Shown one piece after another: positions 55,047 to 64,000 of a stretch of DNA of 64,000 nucleotides (positions are counted from its first letter, which is position 1; each line of letters starts with the position of its first letter). The stretch is from contig NZ_JAGGJX010000007.1 in the NCBI RefSeq assembly GCF_017873185.1, forward strand, positions 81,578-145,577, written 5' to 3'. Origin of the DNA: Metaclostridioides mangenotii. Its GTDB lineage: Bacteria; Bacillota; Clostridia; Peptostreptococcales; Peptostreptococcaceae. Both the position numbers and the translations under genes were made by a program. Under the pieces are notes generated by a model, which saw nothing but the letters and a program-made list of their open reading frames with translations, ran no database searches and was not told where the DNA came from.

Positions 55047-58000
55047 CTTTCAATATCTCCTTTCATCATTTGAATTATCTCATCATTAGATTTTTTGTTG
55101 ATTATCTTGTATTTATTGTCTTTAAGTGTAGTATCAAACTGACATATTGCTGAATACTTACAGAAATCACATGATGTTGAGTTATTGTGTTTGTACGGAG
55201 ATATATCAATATTTCCACCCATCATGTCTTCACATATGTCTACTATTGCCTGTTTTACATATTTTCTTATTACATCGAATTCATCATAGTCAACTAGAGA
55301 AGTCCCTTTTCCTAATGTTCCGTCTTTATTAAAGGATACAGGTATAATAAGCGATGTCTTTCTTCCTTCACCTTGAAGATTCTTATCCATCTCTCTTATA
55401 ATGTCGCTGTCCTTTAGTAACAGACCTTTCATTCTAAGCTCTTTTAAAATAGCTTCTTTGATCTCTCCATCATCTTTATTCTCATTAAAGCTTGCTATTG
55501 GATCATCTATTTTAAAATACATTATTGCTGCAGGTTTAAGATCTCCACCATCTGAATTTTTACTCTCTAGTATTGCATCTAAGTACACCATCAATTGAAG
55601 CTGAAGCCCATGGTAAACATCCGTCAAATTCATAGATTTTGTTCCCGATTTGTAGTCTATTATTCTAATGTACTTTTCTTCGCCCTTTTCAAATTCATCA
55701 ATTCTATCTATTTGACCAATTAAATTTATTTCTTCACCGTTTTCTAATACTATTTTTATAGGAGGATACTTACTGTCTATCCCAAACTGAACCTCGTAAT
55801 CAGCAGGCTCAAACGACCCATTTTTAATGTGATGGCTTATAATTGTAATTGAACTTGTTACCATCTTTTTTAATCTAAATGAAAGGTATTTATACCTGGC
55901 AGAGCTGTTTAAGATATACCCTGGTATAACCTTTATCAGCTCATCTACAATAACTGAAACCTTTTCTTTAATATAGTTATCATCTATATCTCTCCACCCT
56001 AGCCTATCCTTTAAAAGCTCTTTTGAGAATATCTCTAGGATATTGTGTACAAATATCCCAAGGTCTGGAGGAGTAAAATCATACTCTTTTCTCTCCTTAG
56101 CCTTAAGTCCATACTGAATAAAATACGAAAACGGGCATTCCGAATATTTTTCTAATCTGGATACACTTAGTAAATTGCTTTGATAAAGCTGTTTTACTTT
56201 TTTATCTTCTATTTTACTTAAGCGGTTTGTATATCTAAGACCTTTTAGAAGGTTATATGTTATAGTTTTATACTGATCGTCTTCAAGGAAAAATCTATAG
56301 ACATCCAACCAAATACTGTTTAACACTTCTTCATTACTTTCATCTACATCATATTCTTTAAAAGCATTTATCATTTCGTTAAAAGTCGGCTTTTTAGCTA
56401 TAATCTTCTTTAGAATACTACCATCATTCTTTTCACAAAGCTCTACTAGATAGCTCGTATCTTTTATATTAGGGAATATTTTTTGTAATTTTGATACAAT
56501 AGTTGACGGTCTAAGTGTCTTACCTTCATGATCTGATATCGGGTAAGATACTATTAGATTTTCCTTTGTTGATGTAAGTGCTCTATATACTAAAAACTGT
56601 TCTTCATAAGTTTTTGTCTTGCTGTCTATATCAACTTCTATTCCCTTTTCCTCAAGTAAAAATCTATCTTTATCGTTAATTAAACCATCATCTTTTGTTA
56701 TCATCGGAAATACTCCATCAATTGCTCCAACTAAATACAGATATTTTGTATCTGTATTTTTCATCCTATCTACACTACTCACTAGTACTTGATCAAGACT
56801 TGGAGGAACAAGACCGAGTTCATTTTCTTCAAATCCCAAATTTAAAAGTTTAGTAAATCTTTCTATTGAAATATACTCATCCCCAAGAAGTTCAACCATT
56901 TGATCAAACATTTCTATCACTATATCCCATATCTGCGAATACTGGCTGGCCCTATCTAAATCTCCTGTCGTCTTAAATTCCGAGATTAGCCTTTCTATAG
57001 TCTCAGGTAGTTTTATATCAAGCAAAAACTCGTAAATATACTTGCAAATTTCTTCTACCTTATTTTTTCTCTTTAACTTACCTTGAAATTCTAATATTGG
57101 ACTAATAACTTCATTCTTAATATCATTAACTCTATTTTTTAAACTCAATTCATACTCGCTCTCATCATTTGAGTAATTATGATTAACACGATAATTCCAT
57201 TTTTTTTCAAACCATTTTTTTCCTTTTATACCATTTGCAAGTACATAGTTTTCTAATAAACTAATATCGTCATCATCAAATCCCAAAAGTCCACTCTTTA
57301 GATATCTAAACATAGTGTCGTACTTATAACCTTTATTTTTCATCTCTAAAATAGATATAATAAGCACAATTATAGGGTTACTCTTAGCTTCTCTTTTTTC
57401 ATCTATAAAGTAAGGTATATCATACTCACTAAAAATTGATTGAACTAAAAAATTGTATCTATTCAAATCCCTTGTAGCAATTGTTATATCTTTGTATCTT
57501 ATACCTTTCTCTCTAGCTAAAATAGTTATTTCTTTAGCAATTTCCTCTATTTCATGGTACAAGTTGTTAAACGCTTTTATTTCAATATTATTTGTTTTAT
57601 CATTGTAAATTTTATACGGGTAAAAGCTATAGTACTTTTCTAAATGTAATAACTCTTTATTTCCATCAAATCTCTTAATATCACCAACATTTAAATTAAC
57701 CGGCTTTAGAACCTCTATACTCTCTTCTTCACACATTTTTATAAACTTATTATAAGTAAATTTTGTTCTAGAGAATATATCCATTTTGCTATAGCCAAGA
57801 TCATCTACCCTATCTAAAGTAAGAGATATATTTACTTCCTTGGCTTTTTTTAAAATCTCCTTTAGCATATTATACTGTTTTGGCGTAAATCCCGTAAACT
57901 CATCTATATATACTCTGGCCCCATCTAAATAGTTAGACATAGATATTTTATTTGCCAAGGACTCCAGTATATCTTGTGAATCAACATATTTTTCATGTAA

Positions 58001-58513
58001 ATTTTTCTCAAATGACTCGTAGATTTTACTTATATCTTTAAGCTTCATACTAAGCATTTCATTTTCAATTCTATCCGATACTTCATCTAATTTCTCATAA
58101 GATAAATTGTACTGTTTTAACTCAGATATAGTATCCGATATAGAGCTTATAAATCCTGGCTGTGTCATTGATTTAGAAAAAACTTTTAGCTCATCTGCTA
58201 CACTTTCAACAGCCTTATATGTAATCATTGCCTTTCCACTAGAGTTAATATTTACATCAGTAAGACCACCAACTTGTGAAAAAACAATACGACTTAGAGT
58301 ATTAAAACTAAGCACCCTAGTTCTTAGGTACTTGTCCTTTTCTTCTCCTAAATACAATTCACTAACTTTTTTTTCTATTTCAAACGTATATTGATCTGGT
58401 ACAATAAGTAAAACTGGAGTTTTTTCTTCAGACTTAACTTGGCTTTTTATTTCATCAAGTATATATGAAGATTTCCCAGCTCCTCCACGACCAAAAATAA
58501 ATCTAAGTGCCAT
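55043..58513 (-). CDS. addB: ATP-dependent helicase/deoxyribonuclease subunit B
   Basis: 1156 aa. Walker A FGRGGAGKSSYIL (about residues 5-17), a UvrD-like but translocation-inactive helicase region, and a nuclease core IDYKSG (about 954). Four cysteines for an Fe-S staple are present: C near 792 (SECPFSYF) and CDFCKYSAIC near 1118. This is the AddB pattern. ATG 58513 overlaps the end of the upstream nuclease gene by 11 bases and has GAGTGAGGTTT before it; the frame extends eight codons more with no site. Confidence 0.96.
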   Translation of the reverse strand: MALRFIFGRGGAGKSSYILDEIKSQVKSEEKTPVLLIVPDQYTFEIEKKVSELYLGEEKDKYLRTRVLSFNTLSRIVFSQVGGLTDVNINSSGKAMITYKAVESVADELKVFSKSMTQPGFISSISDTISELKQYNLSYEKLDEVSDRIENEMLSMKLKDISKIYESFEKNLHEKYVDSQDILESLANKISMSNYLDGARVYIDEFTGFTPKQYNMLKEILKKAKEVNISLTLDRVDDLGYSKMDIFSRTKFTYNKFIKMCEEESIEVLKPVNLNVGDIKRFDGNKELLHLEKYYSFYPYKIYNDKTNNIEIKAFNNLYHEIEEIAKEITILAREKGIRYKDITIATRDLNRYNFLVQSIFSEYDIPYFIDEKREAKSNPIIVLIISILEMKNKGYKYDTMFRYLKSGLLGFDDDDISLLENYVLANGIKGKKWFEKKWNYRVNHNYSNDESEYELSLKNRVNDIKNEVISPILEFQGKLKRKNKVEEICKYIYEFLLDIKLPETIERLISEFKTTGDLDRASQYSQIWDIVIEMFDQMVELLGDEYISIERFTKLLNLGFEENELGLVPPSLDQVLVSSVDRMKNTDTKYLYLVGAIDGVFPMITKDDGLINDKDRFLLEEKGIEVDIDSKTKTYEEQFLVYRALTSTKENLIVSYPISDHEGKTLRPSTIVSKLQKIFPNIKDTSYLVELCEKNDGSILKKIIAKKPTFNEMINAFKEYDVDESNEEVLNSIWLDVYRFFLEDDQYKTITYNLLKGLRYTNRLSKIEDKKVKQLYQSNLLSVSRLEKYSECPFSYFIQYGLKAKERKEYDFTPPDLGIFVHNILEIFSKELLKDRLGWRDIDDNYIKEKVSVIVDELIKVIPGYILNSSARYKYLSFRLKKMVTSSITIISHHIKNGSFEPADYEVQFGIDSKYPPIKIVLENGEEINLIGQIDRIDEFEKGEEKYIRIIDYKSGTKSMNLTDVYHGLQLQLMVYLDAILESKNSDGGDLKPAAIMYFKIDDPIASFNENKDDGEIKEAILKELRMKGLLLKDSDIIREMDKNLQGEGRKTSLIIPVSFNKDGTLGKGTSLVDYDEFDVIRKYVKQAIVDICEDMMGGNIDISPYKHNNSTSCDFCKYSAICQFDTTLKDNKYKIINKKSNDEIIQMMKGDIER

Positions 58514-59399
58514 AAACCTCACTCTCCAAAATCTCAAAATCTACATCTTTATTGTTGCATAATTTATTAAATTCGCAGTAATTGCAGTGTTTTTTATTTT
58601 TAACTAATTTAATAGCATTTTCTCCAGTGTCAATAGTGCTTTCATCACTTTCCCAGCACATACGTTCTATATTATTATTATACAACATTTCTCCATCATT
58701 TTGTACAGAATCTGCATCATTTAAAAATATATCATCTTTATAATTAAAATCGGTTTTTTTGATCATATCTAAGTATTTCACAATATAATTTTTAAATGTT
58801 TTATGCTTTTCTTTGTCGTACAAAATGCTTATCTTCGTGTCTTCAAATCCTGGTTGATAATATGTCATCTTTACATTTTCAAAGTCAACTTTTATACCAA
58901 ACAGCTTTGGAATAACCTCTTTTGCTAAAAACATATAAACAATTGTCTGTACCCTACTTTCGACATTTTTATAGTTTATTTTTCTAGATTCAGTCTTCCA
59001 ATCCCATATCTCAATGGAGTCTTCACCTACTACTAAAAGATCGTACATTGCCTGAATTTTATTTCCATTTAAATTGAGTGCAATCTCATACTCTGTCAAA
59101 TATTTTTTATTTTGTTCTATAGGGATATCTCTCTTAACTCTTTCTATCCACTTTGTAAATTTATTTCTATCATTGTCACTTATCATATCCATTCCAACTG
59201 GTATAGAATTAAAATACCTCTCGCACAATAGATGAAAATCTAGACCAGTTTTTAAACTGTCATAATATCCTCTACTCTCAATATCGTCTTTCATCCAATT
59301 TATCTTATCTATATACTTGTATTTAAACTTTACTGGACATGATTTATATGTATTTATCGAGTTTTGACTGTAATTAAAATTCACTAATTTTCTATTCAT
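58503..59399 (-). CDS. Stand-alone PD-(D/E)XK nuclease with Fe-S cysteines (AddB/Cas4-like)
   Basis: 298 aa, matching the nuclease domain of AddB or Cas4 as a separate protein. In order: first cluster Cys in YKSCPVKFKYKY (about residue 21), His in FHLLCERYF, Asp in QAMYDLLVV, the catalytic IEIWDWKTE (about 131-139), Gln in VQTIVYMFL, and three cysteines in HCNYCEFNKLC (about 270-280). All nuclease and Fe-S residues are present. It overlaps addB and follows the helicase gene by 20 bases. It is probably the nuclease of a complex with the two upstream proteins. The ribosome site is weak (GATGAG). Confidence 0.85.
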   Translation of the reverse strand: MNRKLVNFNYSQNSINTYKSCPVKFKYKYIDKINWMKDDIESRGYYDSLKTGLDFHLLCERYFNSIPVGMDMISDNDRNKFTKWIERVKRDIPIEQNKKYLTEYEIALNLNGNKIQAMYDLLVVGEDSIEIWDWKTESRKINYKNVESRVQTIVYMFLAKEVIPKLFGIKVDFENVKMTYYQPGFEDTKISILYDKEKHKTFKNYIVKYLDMIKKTDFNYKDDIFLNDADSVQNDGEMLYNNNIERMCWESDESTIDTGENAIKLVKNKKHCNYCEFNKLCNNKDVDFEILESEVYGT

Positions 59400-59419
59400 C
59401 TCATCATTCCCATTCTTTT

Positions 59420-61660
59420 TTACTCATTCCTCTTAGCGATTATATACTTTCCTAGCTCTTTTATATAATTGCAAGGGGCTTGTTCTTTATTCTTTCGACC
59501 TATATCTGCATCAATTCTATACGCGCTACTAGATAAAATCAACATCTCCTTGGCTCTAGTAATTCCAACATATAAAAGTCTTATTTTCTCATCGATCAAA
59601 CTAATCTTTTCTTCATAAGTATAATTACCTGAATATTTAGACCCGCTGATTTCATCTACTTCAGATTTAATTACTGCTACAGGATTTTTGTATTTTTCCT
59701 TTAGAAACCACTTTTCACCTTGGAATTTTTGATTTATATTGTCTGGGAAATTATACTCTGTAAGACCAAGTAAAAATACACAATCCCATTCTAATCCTTT
59801 AGACTTATGATAATTGCAAATTGTAATACTTCCAGGCTCTGGTTCATACCCGTTAATTTCGTACACGACATCTATTATATGCGAAAACACTCTACTTTTG
59901 CTATCTGCCAAGATATTGTGTAAATTACTCAAATCGAAATGTACATCTTCAGTACACAGGTATTTTGCATAAAAAGATATGTAATCAACTATTGCAGACT
60001 CCTCGACACTTAAATCTATACTATCACCAATGTACATTATAAGAAGATCAATCCTAGTTCTTGGGTAATCAAGTACTTCTCTTACACTTATTAAACTTTC
60101 TTTAAATTTTCCAAATACACTGCTTCCTTCAGGTAAGTTTAGAAGATCCTCACCTAAATCTAATCTGAAAGATTTATTATTAATAGTACCGTACAATAAT
60201 TCTTCTACGCTATAATTCTTATGTTTAACATAATCGATTAGTGTTTCATTTGTTTCATCTGAATAATCATCTAGATAAATTTCTTTTATAGCCTCTAAAA
60301 GTTTATCAACATCATTGCTATTTAAAATAAAATTAAGGAAAGATGAAATTTTATTTATCACCTTTCTTTTCTTAGCAGAGTTAGGTCCAAGCTCTTCAAA
60401 TTCAAGTTTATTTTCCGACATAACCTCAGCAATTTGGGTTACTTGATTATTAAAAGGCACAAGTATACCGATGCTTTTTTCTGGATATTTCTTCTTTATT
60501 CCCTTTACATATCTCACTGTATTTTCAATCTCTTCATTCCAAGTTTTGTAAAGTTTTATATTTATATTATAGTTATCTGAAGATGGATTTGACTTATATC
60601 CCTTTCCTTCTGGAACTGTTTTTATATCCATATACTCAAGTGCATTTCTACACTCTTCCTGTTTAAACTCACTTGTAACATACTCAGCCAATCTATTTGC
60701 CAAATCTAGCACATCTTTTGAGCTCCTACCTGACATATACATCTTATAGCACATTTGTGCTTCTTTCATAAACTGTTTAAAAAACTTTGGATCTGATGAA
60801 GAAAATGTACCCGTTATACTTTGGTTAACATCTCCAACTCTTACCAAATTATTATTTTTTTCAGAGATCTGTCTAATTATCTTACCTTGAATTTCATTAG
60901 AATCTTGGCATTCATCTTCAAATATATATTTATATCTATTTTCGAATTTAGCTCTTAAGCTCTCGTCATTTTGTAAAGCTTTATTGGCAAGAATAAGTAT
61001 ATCATCGTAGTCTAAAAGACCACTTTGTTTTAATTTCTTATCATACTGTTTATATATAGGGTAGACAACTTTTAGAAATTCAACATCGCTACTATAAACT
61101 AAGTTTCCAAGAATTCCAGGCGATATTTCCTTATACTTTAATTGACTTATAGCATTTATAACAATATCAAAAAATCCATTTTCCCAAGAATCTAAAGTTC
61201 TCTGTCGCCACTCAGGATCTTTTTGTTCCTTTACAAACCAGCTAAAACTTCTTTCTCCACCATTTGCTCTAAAATTACTTATACAATCTGTAAGAATCAT
61301 ACTTTTCTGTATATCATCCGCAATATTAAAATCTTCACTAAGCATAATAGCCTCAGGATTCTCTCTGATGATTTTTATTGCTAAGCTATGTATAGTCATA
61401 ACCTCATATGAATTAGTTTCATTAATCTCATTTTGTTCTAACAATTTTTTAATTCTGCCCTTAAAATTGTTCACTGCACTATTCATATATGTTAATATAA
61501 GGATCTTTTTTCCATCATTTTTTCCCTCATGAAGAAGCTTCGCAACTAAGTTAGTAACAATAAAAGTCTTTCCAGCCCCAGGAACTGCTGTAACTGCCAT
61601 AGTGCCAGATTCATAGTTTATTATTGGAAGTTGGTCTTCCCTGTATTTTATATTATTCAA
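59420..61660 (-). CDS. UvrD/Rep-type SF1A DNA helicase
   Basis: About 746 aa. Walker A TAVPGAGKTFIV (about residues 22-33), motif Ia LILTYMNSAVNNF, Walker B IFEDECQDSNE (about 252), motif V YHKSKGLEWDCVFLLGLTE, and motif VI LYVGITRAKEMLIL (about 700). All helicase motifs are intact, and there is no C-terminal nuclease domain. TTG 61660 is chosen because GGAAAGGAG lies 10 bases upstream; a GTG seven codons earlier falls before the site. It overlaps the upstream gene by 8 bases. It is the motor of the proposed three-gene module. Confidence 0.88.
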   Translation of the reverse strand: MNNIKYREDQLPIINYESGTMAVTAVPGAGKTFIVTNLVAKLLHEGKNDGKKILILTYMNSAVNNFKGRIKKLLEQNEINETNSYEVMTIHSLAIKIIRENPEAIMLSEDFNIADDIQKSMILTDCISNFRANGGERSFSWFVKEQKDPEWRQRTLDSWENGFFDIVINAISQLKYKEISPGILGNLVYSSDVEFLKVVYPIYKQYDKKLKQSGLLDYDDILILANKALQNDESLRAKFENRYKYIFEDECQDSNEIQGKIIRQISEKNNNLVRVGDVNQSITGTFSSSDPKFFKQFMKEAQMCYKMYMSGRSSKDVLDLANRLAEYVTSEFKQEECRNALEYMDIKTVPEGKGYKSNPSSDNYNINIKLYKTWNEEIENTVRYVKGIKKKYPEKSIGILVPFNNQVTQIAEVMSENKLEFEELGPNSAKKRKVINKISSFLNFILNSNDVDKLLEAIKEIYLDDYSDETNETLIDYVKHKNYSVEELLYGTINNKSFRLDLGEDLLNLPEGSSVFGKFKESLISVREVLDYPRTRIDLLIMYIGDSIDLSVEESAIVDYISFYAKYLCTEDVHFDLSNLHNILADSKSRVFSHIIDVVYEINGYEPEPGSITICNYHKSKGLEWDCVFLLGLTEYNFPDNINQKFQGEKWFLKEKYKNPVAVIKSEVDEISGSKYSGNYTYEEKISLIDEKIRLLYVGITRAKEMLILSSSAYRIDADIGRKNKEQAPCNYIKELGKYIIAKRNE

Positions 61661-63590
61661 GGTTATCAGACTCCTTTCCACTCAATATTTTCATAAATAT
61701 ACCGTACAAATTACTCTCCTGTACATATCCATTTACAGAGTACTCACTTTTAAAAGCGTACACCTTTTTTGCAGAAGACAAAATATTGTATATAGTGTTG
61801 TACAAATAGTATTTCTTATAGCTCTCTTCCATTTCCTTTGTAAACACTAGATTTTCACCAAAAGACTTTCTAAGAACAATTAAATTACTAATTTCTTTTT
61901 CTAACTTCATATTCCATAAATTACTGCCAATATCCACCCAAATCTGTATAGGCCTATTCATCTCTGAAGAAATGTAAGCATAAGGAGTAGTCAGAATAAG
62001 ATCCCCTCCGTCTTTTATTTCATTCAAATCCAGAATTGTATAATAATCATAAGTAGTCATTTTAAATGCCTCTATGAATATTTCCTCTTTATTCTTTTTA
62101 CCTGTTATTTCTAATAGCTCTATATTCTCAGTAAAAGACTTACTTTCATGTACAATCTGCTTACATATTTTAACATTTTCTTTTCCATGTTTAAGTTGAA
62201 GCATATGATTAACATAAAACTTTATTAAAAACTCATATATCTCAATATCAGTATCTTTTTTTCCTTTTATATAATCAATAATAGTTTTATAAGCTCTGTA
62301 ATTTTTGCAGTCTAAATCATTTAACAAATCACCATTCTCTATATTAAATCTAACATTAAATATATTCCTAGCAACAATAGGATTTACACCTAAAACAACT
62401 TCAATAAAATTAATATACTCTTCATCATTGATATAATCATCTTTATCGTATAGTATACACGCAGCAACAAGTAGAGCATTTGCATAAGGATAATCAGTAA
62501 TTTTCCTATCTAGTTTAGTATTTTTAAGATTTAAAAATTTTCGACTAAAATAAGACTTTAATCTCATATCAAGAACCGTATTATTAATAGGCGATATCAG
62601 AACCATATCCTTAGGATTTGCACCATTTTTTATAAGATCATCAATCTTTTTATCAATAGCTTCTACCATTTGATTATATAGCTGACTTGAATCGTCTAAA
62701 GAAATGTCTAAATCAAGCGTATAAATATCTCCTAAAGTAGCACCTTTAAATATTTCATCAGAATCTACACTATTATCCAAATGAGAAAGTATTATTTCAT
62801 TTATATAATCAAAATCTACATTATTAAATGCAGAATAATCCTTCTTTCTATCAAAGTATATATGTGTCTCTTTTAAATATTTAGAAACTTTATCTACAAA
62901 TTCTACCTCAGCATTAGAAGAAAGCTCTAAACTATCTACTATCAAATAATCTAAATTAGAGCACAATCTTTCTAGATAATCAGAGTCATTTAGCAAGAAT
63001 TTATTGTACAAATAAACGCTCATTGCATTATCGAGCATAGCATTTGATAGTAAAGTATCCATATAATAATCAATAATCTCATCCATTTGACTATACGAAA
63101 ATTTAACCATAGAATCTTTATTCTTTTTCGACGAATAAATCTTATTGCCAATACTCTTTAAATCAACAAGATTATAAGCCGATTTTTCTATATTTAACTT
63201 TATACTATTTGCAATCGACCTACTCGTAGCAGTAATATCAGCAAAGTATCCTTTCAAATTTCTCTTTTCCTCTACTTTAGAAATCAATAAATACTCGCAT
63301 AAATTATTTGAAATAAATACTGGTGATACACACTTCTTTTTTATGCCCGCACATCTTTTTAATATTATCGGCCAGTATTTAACCAATTCTTTTTTCACAA
63401 ACCCTATATATGTAGTAATATTTAACTCTTCGCTAAAATTCAAATTTATTTGATTTTTATACTTAAACACAAGATTTGATCTAGGAACCAAAAACATAAT
63501 CTTAGCAGATCTTAGTTTTTCTTTAGTTACTAAATCTATATATTTTTGTAATGATTCACCATTATTATCCTTATCATGTAAGTACTTCAT
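61653..63590 (-). CDS. Helicase-like protein without Walker A (AddB/RecC-like), unknown role
   Basis: 645 aa, not recognised by any clear motif. Its layout follows a degenerate SF1 helicase. Residues about 30-70 (KIMFLVPRSNLVFKYKNQI, NITTYIGFVKKEL) resemble AddB just after its Walker A (LLIVPDQYTFEIEKKV, VLSFNTLSRIV). YLIVDSLELSSNAEVEFVDKV (near 215-235) resembles motif II, and a late ILTTPYAYISSEMNRPIQIW resembles motif V. There is no GxGKT or DExx, so no ATPase is expected. GAGGTGAAGT precedes the ATG. It is the first gene of the repair operon and overlaps the active helicase, so it is probably a partner subunit (inference). Confidence 0.7.
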   Translation of the reverse strand: MKYLHDKDNNGESLQKYIDLVTKEKLRSAKIMFLVPRSNLVFKYKNQINLNFSEELNITTYIGFVKKELVKYWPIILKRCAGIKKKCVSPVFISNNLCEYLLISKVEEKRNLKGYFADITATSRSIANSIKLNIEKSAYNLVDLKSIGNKIYSSKKNKDSMVKFSYSQMDEIIDYYMDTLLSNAMLDNAMSVYLYNKFLLNDSDYLERLCSNLDYLIVDSLELSSNAEVEFVDKVSKYLKETHIYFDRKKDYSAFNNVDFDYINEIILSHLDNSVDSDEIFKGATLGDIYTLDLDISLDDSSQLYNQMVEAIDKKIDDLIKNGANPKDMVLISPINNTVLDMRLKSYFSRKFLNLKNTKLDRKITDYPYANALLVAACILYDKDDYINDEEYINFIEVVLGVNPIVARNIFNVRFNIENGDLLNDLDCKNYRAYKTIIDYIKGKKDTDIEIYEFLIKFYVNHMLQLKHGKENVKICKQIVHESKSFTENIELLEITGKKNKEEIFIEAFKMTTYDYYTILDLNEIKDGGDLILTTPYAYISSEMNRPIQIWVDIGSNLWNMKLEKEISNLIVLRKSFGENLVFTKEMEESYKKYYLYNTIYNILSSAKKVYAFKSEYSVNGYVQESNLYGIFMKILSGKESDNLE

Positions 63591-63755
63591 ACTTCACCTC
63601 ATCAATTATTATATATTAATTATAACATAAAGATCTTAGATACATGACAAAGTAGAGACAGTAGTTTTTGGATCTTGTTCTTGTTCTTTACTTTGATCTT
63701 CCCCGCAACACAGCCCTAACGTAAAAAGCTTTTAAGGTTTTGAAATAAATAAATA

Positions 63756-63891
63756 GAGGGTTAATGGTTGAATTTCGAATGGATATGATGATGTTGTTGT
63801 GAGCTTGTAGACGTCCCGCGTGGTTTCTTAGCCAGTCTACAAGCTCACAATGTCGTCATCATATACGTTCGGAATTTAACCATTAACCCTT
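63756..63891 (+). repeat. 57-bp imperfect inverted repeat beside the rRNA operon
   Basis: The arms 63756-63812 and 63835-63891 enclose a 22-base loop. In the inner 55 pairs I count 47 Watson-Crick pairs, 6 that are G-U in plus-strand RNA, and 2 true mismatches (at 63782 and 63794). In minus-strand RNA the same six would be A-C mismatches. It carries no run of T and no coding sequence. It could be a small mobile element (MITE), a double-stranded RNA or an rRNA-operon boundary structure. Confidence 0.85.
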
Positions 63892-63899
63892 CATTATAT

Positions 63900-63924
63900 T
63901 TAATCAAAAACTAAAAAAAGACTA
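63900..63924 (-). terminator. T-rich end signal of the rRNA operon
   Basis: Just beyond the 5S 3' end the minus strand reads AGTCTTTTTTTAGTTTTTG; with the ACG/CGT pairing at the 5S end it makes a plausible terminator. The stem is short. Confidence 0.5.
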
Positions 63925-64000
63925 CGTGGCTACGTCTTACTCTCCCAGGCAGTTTCCCACCAAGTACCATCAGCGCAAGAGAGCTTAACTTCTGTGTTCG
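63925..64000 (-). rRNA. rrf: 5S rRNA, 3' part (runs off the right edge)
   Basis: The minus strand reads CGAACACAGAAGTTAAGCTC, then GGTACTTGGTGGGAAACTGC and CTGGGAGAGTAAGACGTAGC, the standard 3' two-thirds of bacterial 5S rRNA. The 5' part, and presumably 23S and 16S, lie beyond the window. The 3' end is estimated from the expected pairing with the missing 5' end. Confidence 0.93.

Noticed and set aside
58503..59399. Cas4 of a CRISPR system
   Set aside because: The nuclease has the Cas4-like cysteine layout, but there is no CRISPR array or other cas gene; its neighbours are addB and a UvrD helicase.
63640..63755. Possible short repeats (GATCTTGTTCTTG / GATCTTCC) before the long hairpin
   Set aside because: The matches are too short and imperfect to call a repeat or operator.

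Overview
The window is a chromosomal segment of a low-GC, spore-forming anaerobe of the Clostridia, most likely the family Peptostreptococcaceae. The evidence is a six-subunit Rnf complex in the order C-D-G-E-A-B, a spoVB gene, an orthologue of the Clostridioides difficile exosporium protein CdeC, and broad gene-order similarity (from memory) to the addB-to-mreB stretch of C. difficile, read in reverse. The species cannot be named from the sequence alone. Almost every intergenic space has an intrinsic terminator, so the transcription units are easy to read.

Region 1 (1-18 kb, nearly all minus strand). Rnf ion-pumping ferredoxin:NAD oxidoreductase (7.9-2.9 kb) is followed by a decayed ferredoxin fragment and a terminator. 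The cell-shape and housekeeping operon maf-radC-mreB-mreC runs off the left edge. Upstream of rnf lie a SPOR-domain membrane protein, a secreted SH3/NlpC-P60 peptidoglycan hydrolase, a glyoxalase-like protein, an unrecognised protein with SAP-like segments, a CopZ-like chaperone, an OppA-like lipoprotein, a membrane lytic transglycosylase, coaE and polA.

Region 2 (18-31 kb). A plus-strand tRNA-Leu(CAA) precedes a frameshifted small gene, a small conserved-looking protein and about 830 bases of gene-free DNA with five successive hairpins. Next come a protein that looks like a radical SAM/SPASM enzyme without its cluster cysteines, an ABC exporter, mobB, moeA, a lipoprotein, a divergent LysR regulator, an M18 aminopeptidase, a DUF896 protein, a MocR regulator and a PHP phosphatase.

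Region 3 (31-39 kb, sporulation flavoured). spoVB has its ribosome binding site inside the preceding terminator hairpin. It is followed by cdeC, 6S RNA, a pair of divergent oppositely charged low-complexity proteins, ccpA, three tandem Cys/Trp-rich mini membrane proteins (the middle one only 58 aa), a small membrane protein and acpP.

Region 4 (39-64 kb). ndpA-like, rluA-like, nadK, yfcE, pepT, ytvI-like and a CNNM-type transporter lead to a tightly packed DNA-repair operon on the minus strand. Its order is a helicase-like protein without a Walker A motif, a UvrD-type helicase, a PD-(D/E)XK Fe-S nuclease, addB, addA, sbcD, sbcC. The first three genes look like a second, split AddAB/RecBCD-like machine and are the best candidate here for an undescribed system. 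Upstream lies a 57-bp imperfect hairpin whose arm differences preserve pairing almost only in plus-strand RNA, then the 3' end of a 5S rRNA gene on the minus strand.
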